Source: Clostridiales bacterium DTU073
GTDB taxonomy: Bacteria > Bacillota > Peptococcia > DRI-13 > DTU073
Length of the DNA stretch: 57,918 nt
Direction of reading: 5' to 3'
Assembly: GCA_001512665.1 (NCBI GenBank)
Contig: LFSF01000018.1
Location: 1 to 57,918 of the forward strand
The position numbers and the translations under genes were made by a program. The notes below the pieces were generated by a model. It did no database searches. It was given only the letters and a program-made list of their open reading frames with translations, and had not been told where the DNA came from. How positions within the stretch are numbered: the first letter of the stretch is position 1; the number at the start of each line of letters is the position of its first letter. Shown piece after piece: positions 57,832 to 57,918 of this stretch.

Positions 57832-57918
57832 CTACCTGTCCCTAGGCACCGGGGTGGTGTAAATATCGTCATACATACTGCCATGAATAAGTACCGTCTT
57901 AGTTAAACAAGTGTAAAG
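57832..57918 (-). CDS. Possible 3' end of a gene running off the window
   Basis: A minus-strand frame is open from the window edge to TAG at 57832-57834 (28 codons, ending IHGSMYDDIYTTPVPRDR). It might be the last codons of the gene upstream of smpB, but it is too short to identify and could be chance. Confidence 0.2.
   Translation of the reverse strand, partial: LYTCLTKTVLIHGSMYDDIYTTPVPRDR

Noticed and set aside
1-57918. CRISPR arrays and tRNA genes
   Set aside because: No regularly spaced repeats and no cloverleaf sequences apart from the tRNA-like domain of tmRNA were seen by eye; a tRNAscan or CRISPR finder run would settle it.

Overview
The window is AT-rich, densely packed DNA from a low-GC Gram-positive bacterium, most likely an anaerobic, spore-forming member of the Clostridia (Peptococcaceae-like). 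This rests on the Firmicutes-type ribosome binding sites, a CotF-like coat protein, SLH and copper-amine-oxidase-N cell-surface domains, a SipW-type signal peptidase, ribonuclease HIII, M-box and SAM-I riboswitches, and anaerobic enzymes (formate-tetrahydrofolate ligase, indolepyruvate:ferredoxin oxidoreductase, the sulfide-dependent homocysteine pathway). Genus-level placement is not possible from the sequence alone.

Layout. 1-6.0 kb: a small DUF378 membrane protein, a CapA-type protein, a YyaL/DUF255 thioredoxin-domain protein and a compact NMT1/SsuABC-like ABC importer. 6.2-11.2 kb: a decayed patch with a sensor-kinase fragment, a large surface repeat protein that is frameshifted and lacks its 5' end, a truncated cysteine-rich gene meeting it head to head, and an intact cysteine-rich relative. 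11.3-18.2 kb: amino-acid permease, SDR dehydrogenase, an M-box-controlled CorA gene with a leader ORF, and an MBOAT/DHHW O-acetylation pair. 18.3-21.0 kb: three genes of the reductive homocysteine pathway behind a SAM-I riboswitch. 21.2-26.9 kb: lipoate ligase, a beta-propeller surface protein, and a decayed S-layer-type gene with MNT-HEPN toxin-antitoxin remnants between two copies of a 130-140 bp inverted-repeat element. 26.9-34.1 kb: AlaA-like aminotransferase, NamZ-like muramidase, fhs and iorBA. 34.3-38.3 kb: a SipW/TasA-type secretion cluster and a 31-codon gene behind a hairpin-rich leader.

38.5-42.9 kb: an operon of NifV-like synthase, aconitase and NADP-isocitrate dehydrogenase. It reads best as the oxidative branch of an incomplete TCA cycle, with the NifV-like enzyme as a candidate Re-citrate synthase. 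43.1-48.8 kb: CofE-like ligase, RNase HIII, DUF368, polysaccharide deacetylase, coat protein, PPC/DUF296 protein. 48.9-55.9 kb: a 1603-residue exonuclease-RecQ-UvrD fusion beside a DpnII-type modification operon whose restriction gene is broken while both methyltransferases are intact. 56.5-57.7 kb: ssrA (tmRNA) and smpB. The tmRNA T-loop is interrupted by a 294-nt group I intron whose splice sites can be placed to the base.

Nearly all genes lie on the minus strand. Two palindromic repeat families sit between genes from 18 to 27 kb. The strongest second-look items are the intron-split tmRNA, the helicase/orphan-methylase cluster, the citrate operon, the riboswitch-controlled operons (one with a predicted leader-ORF coupling switch), and the rearrangement junction near 10.02 kb.
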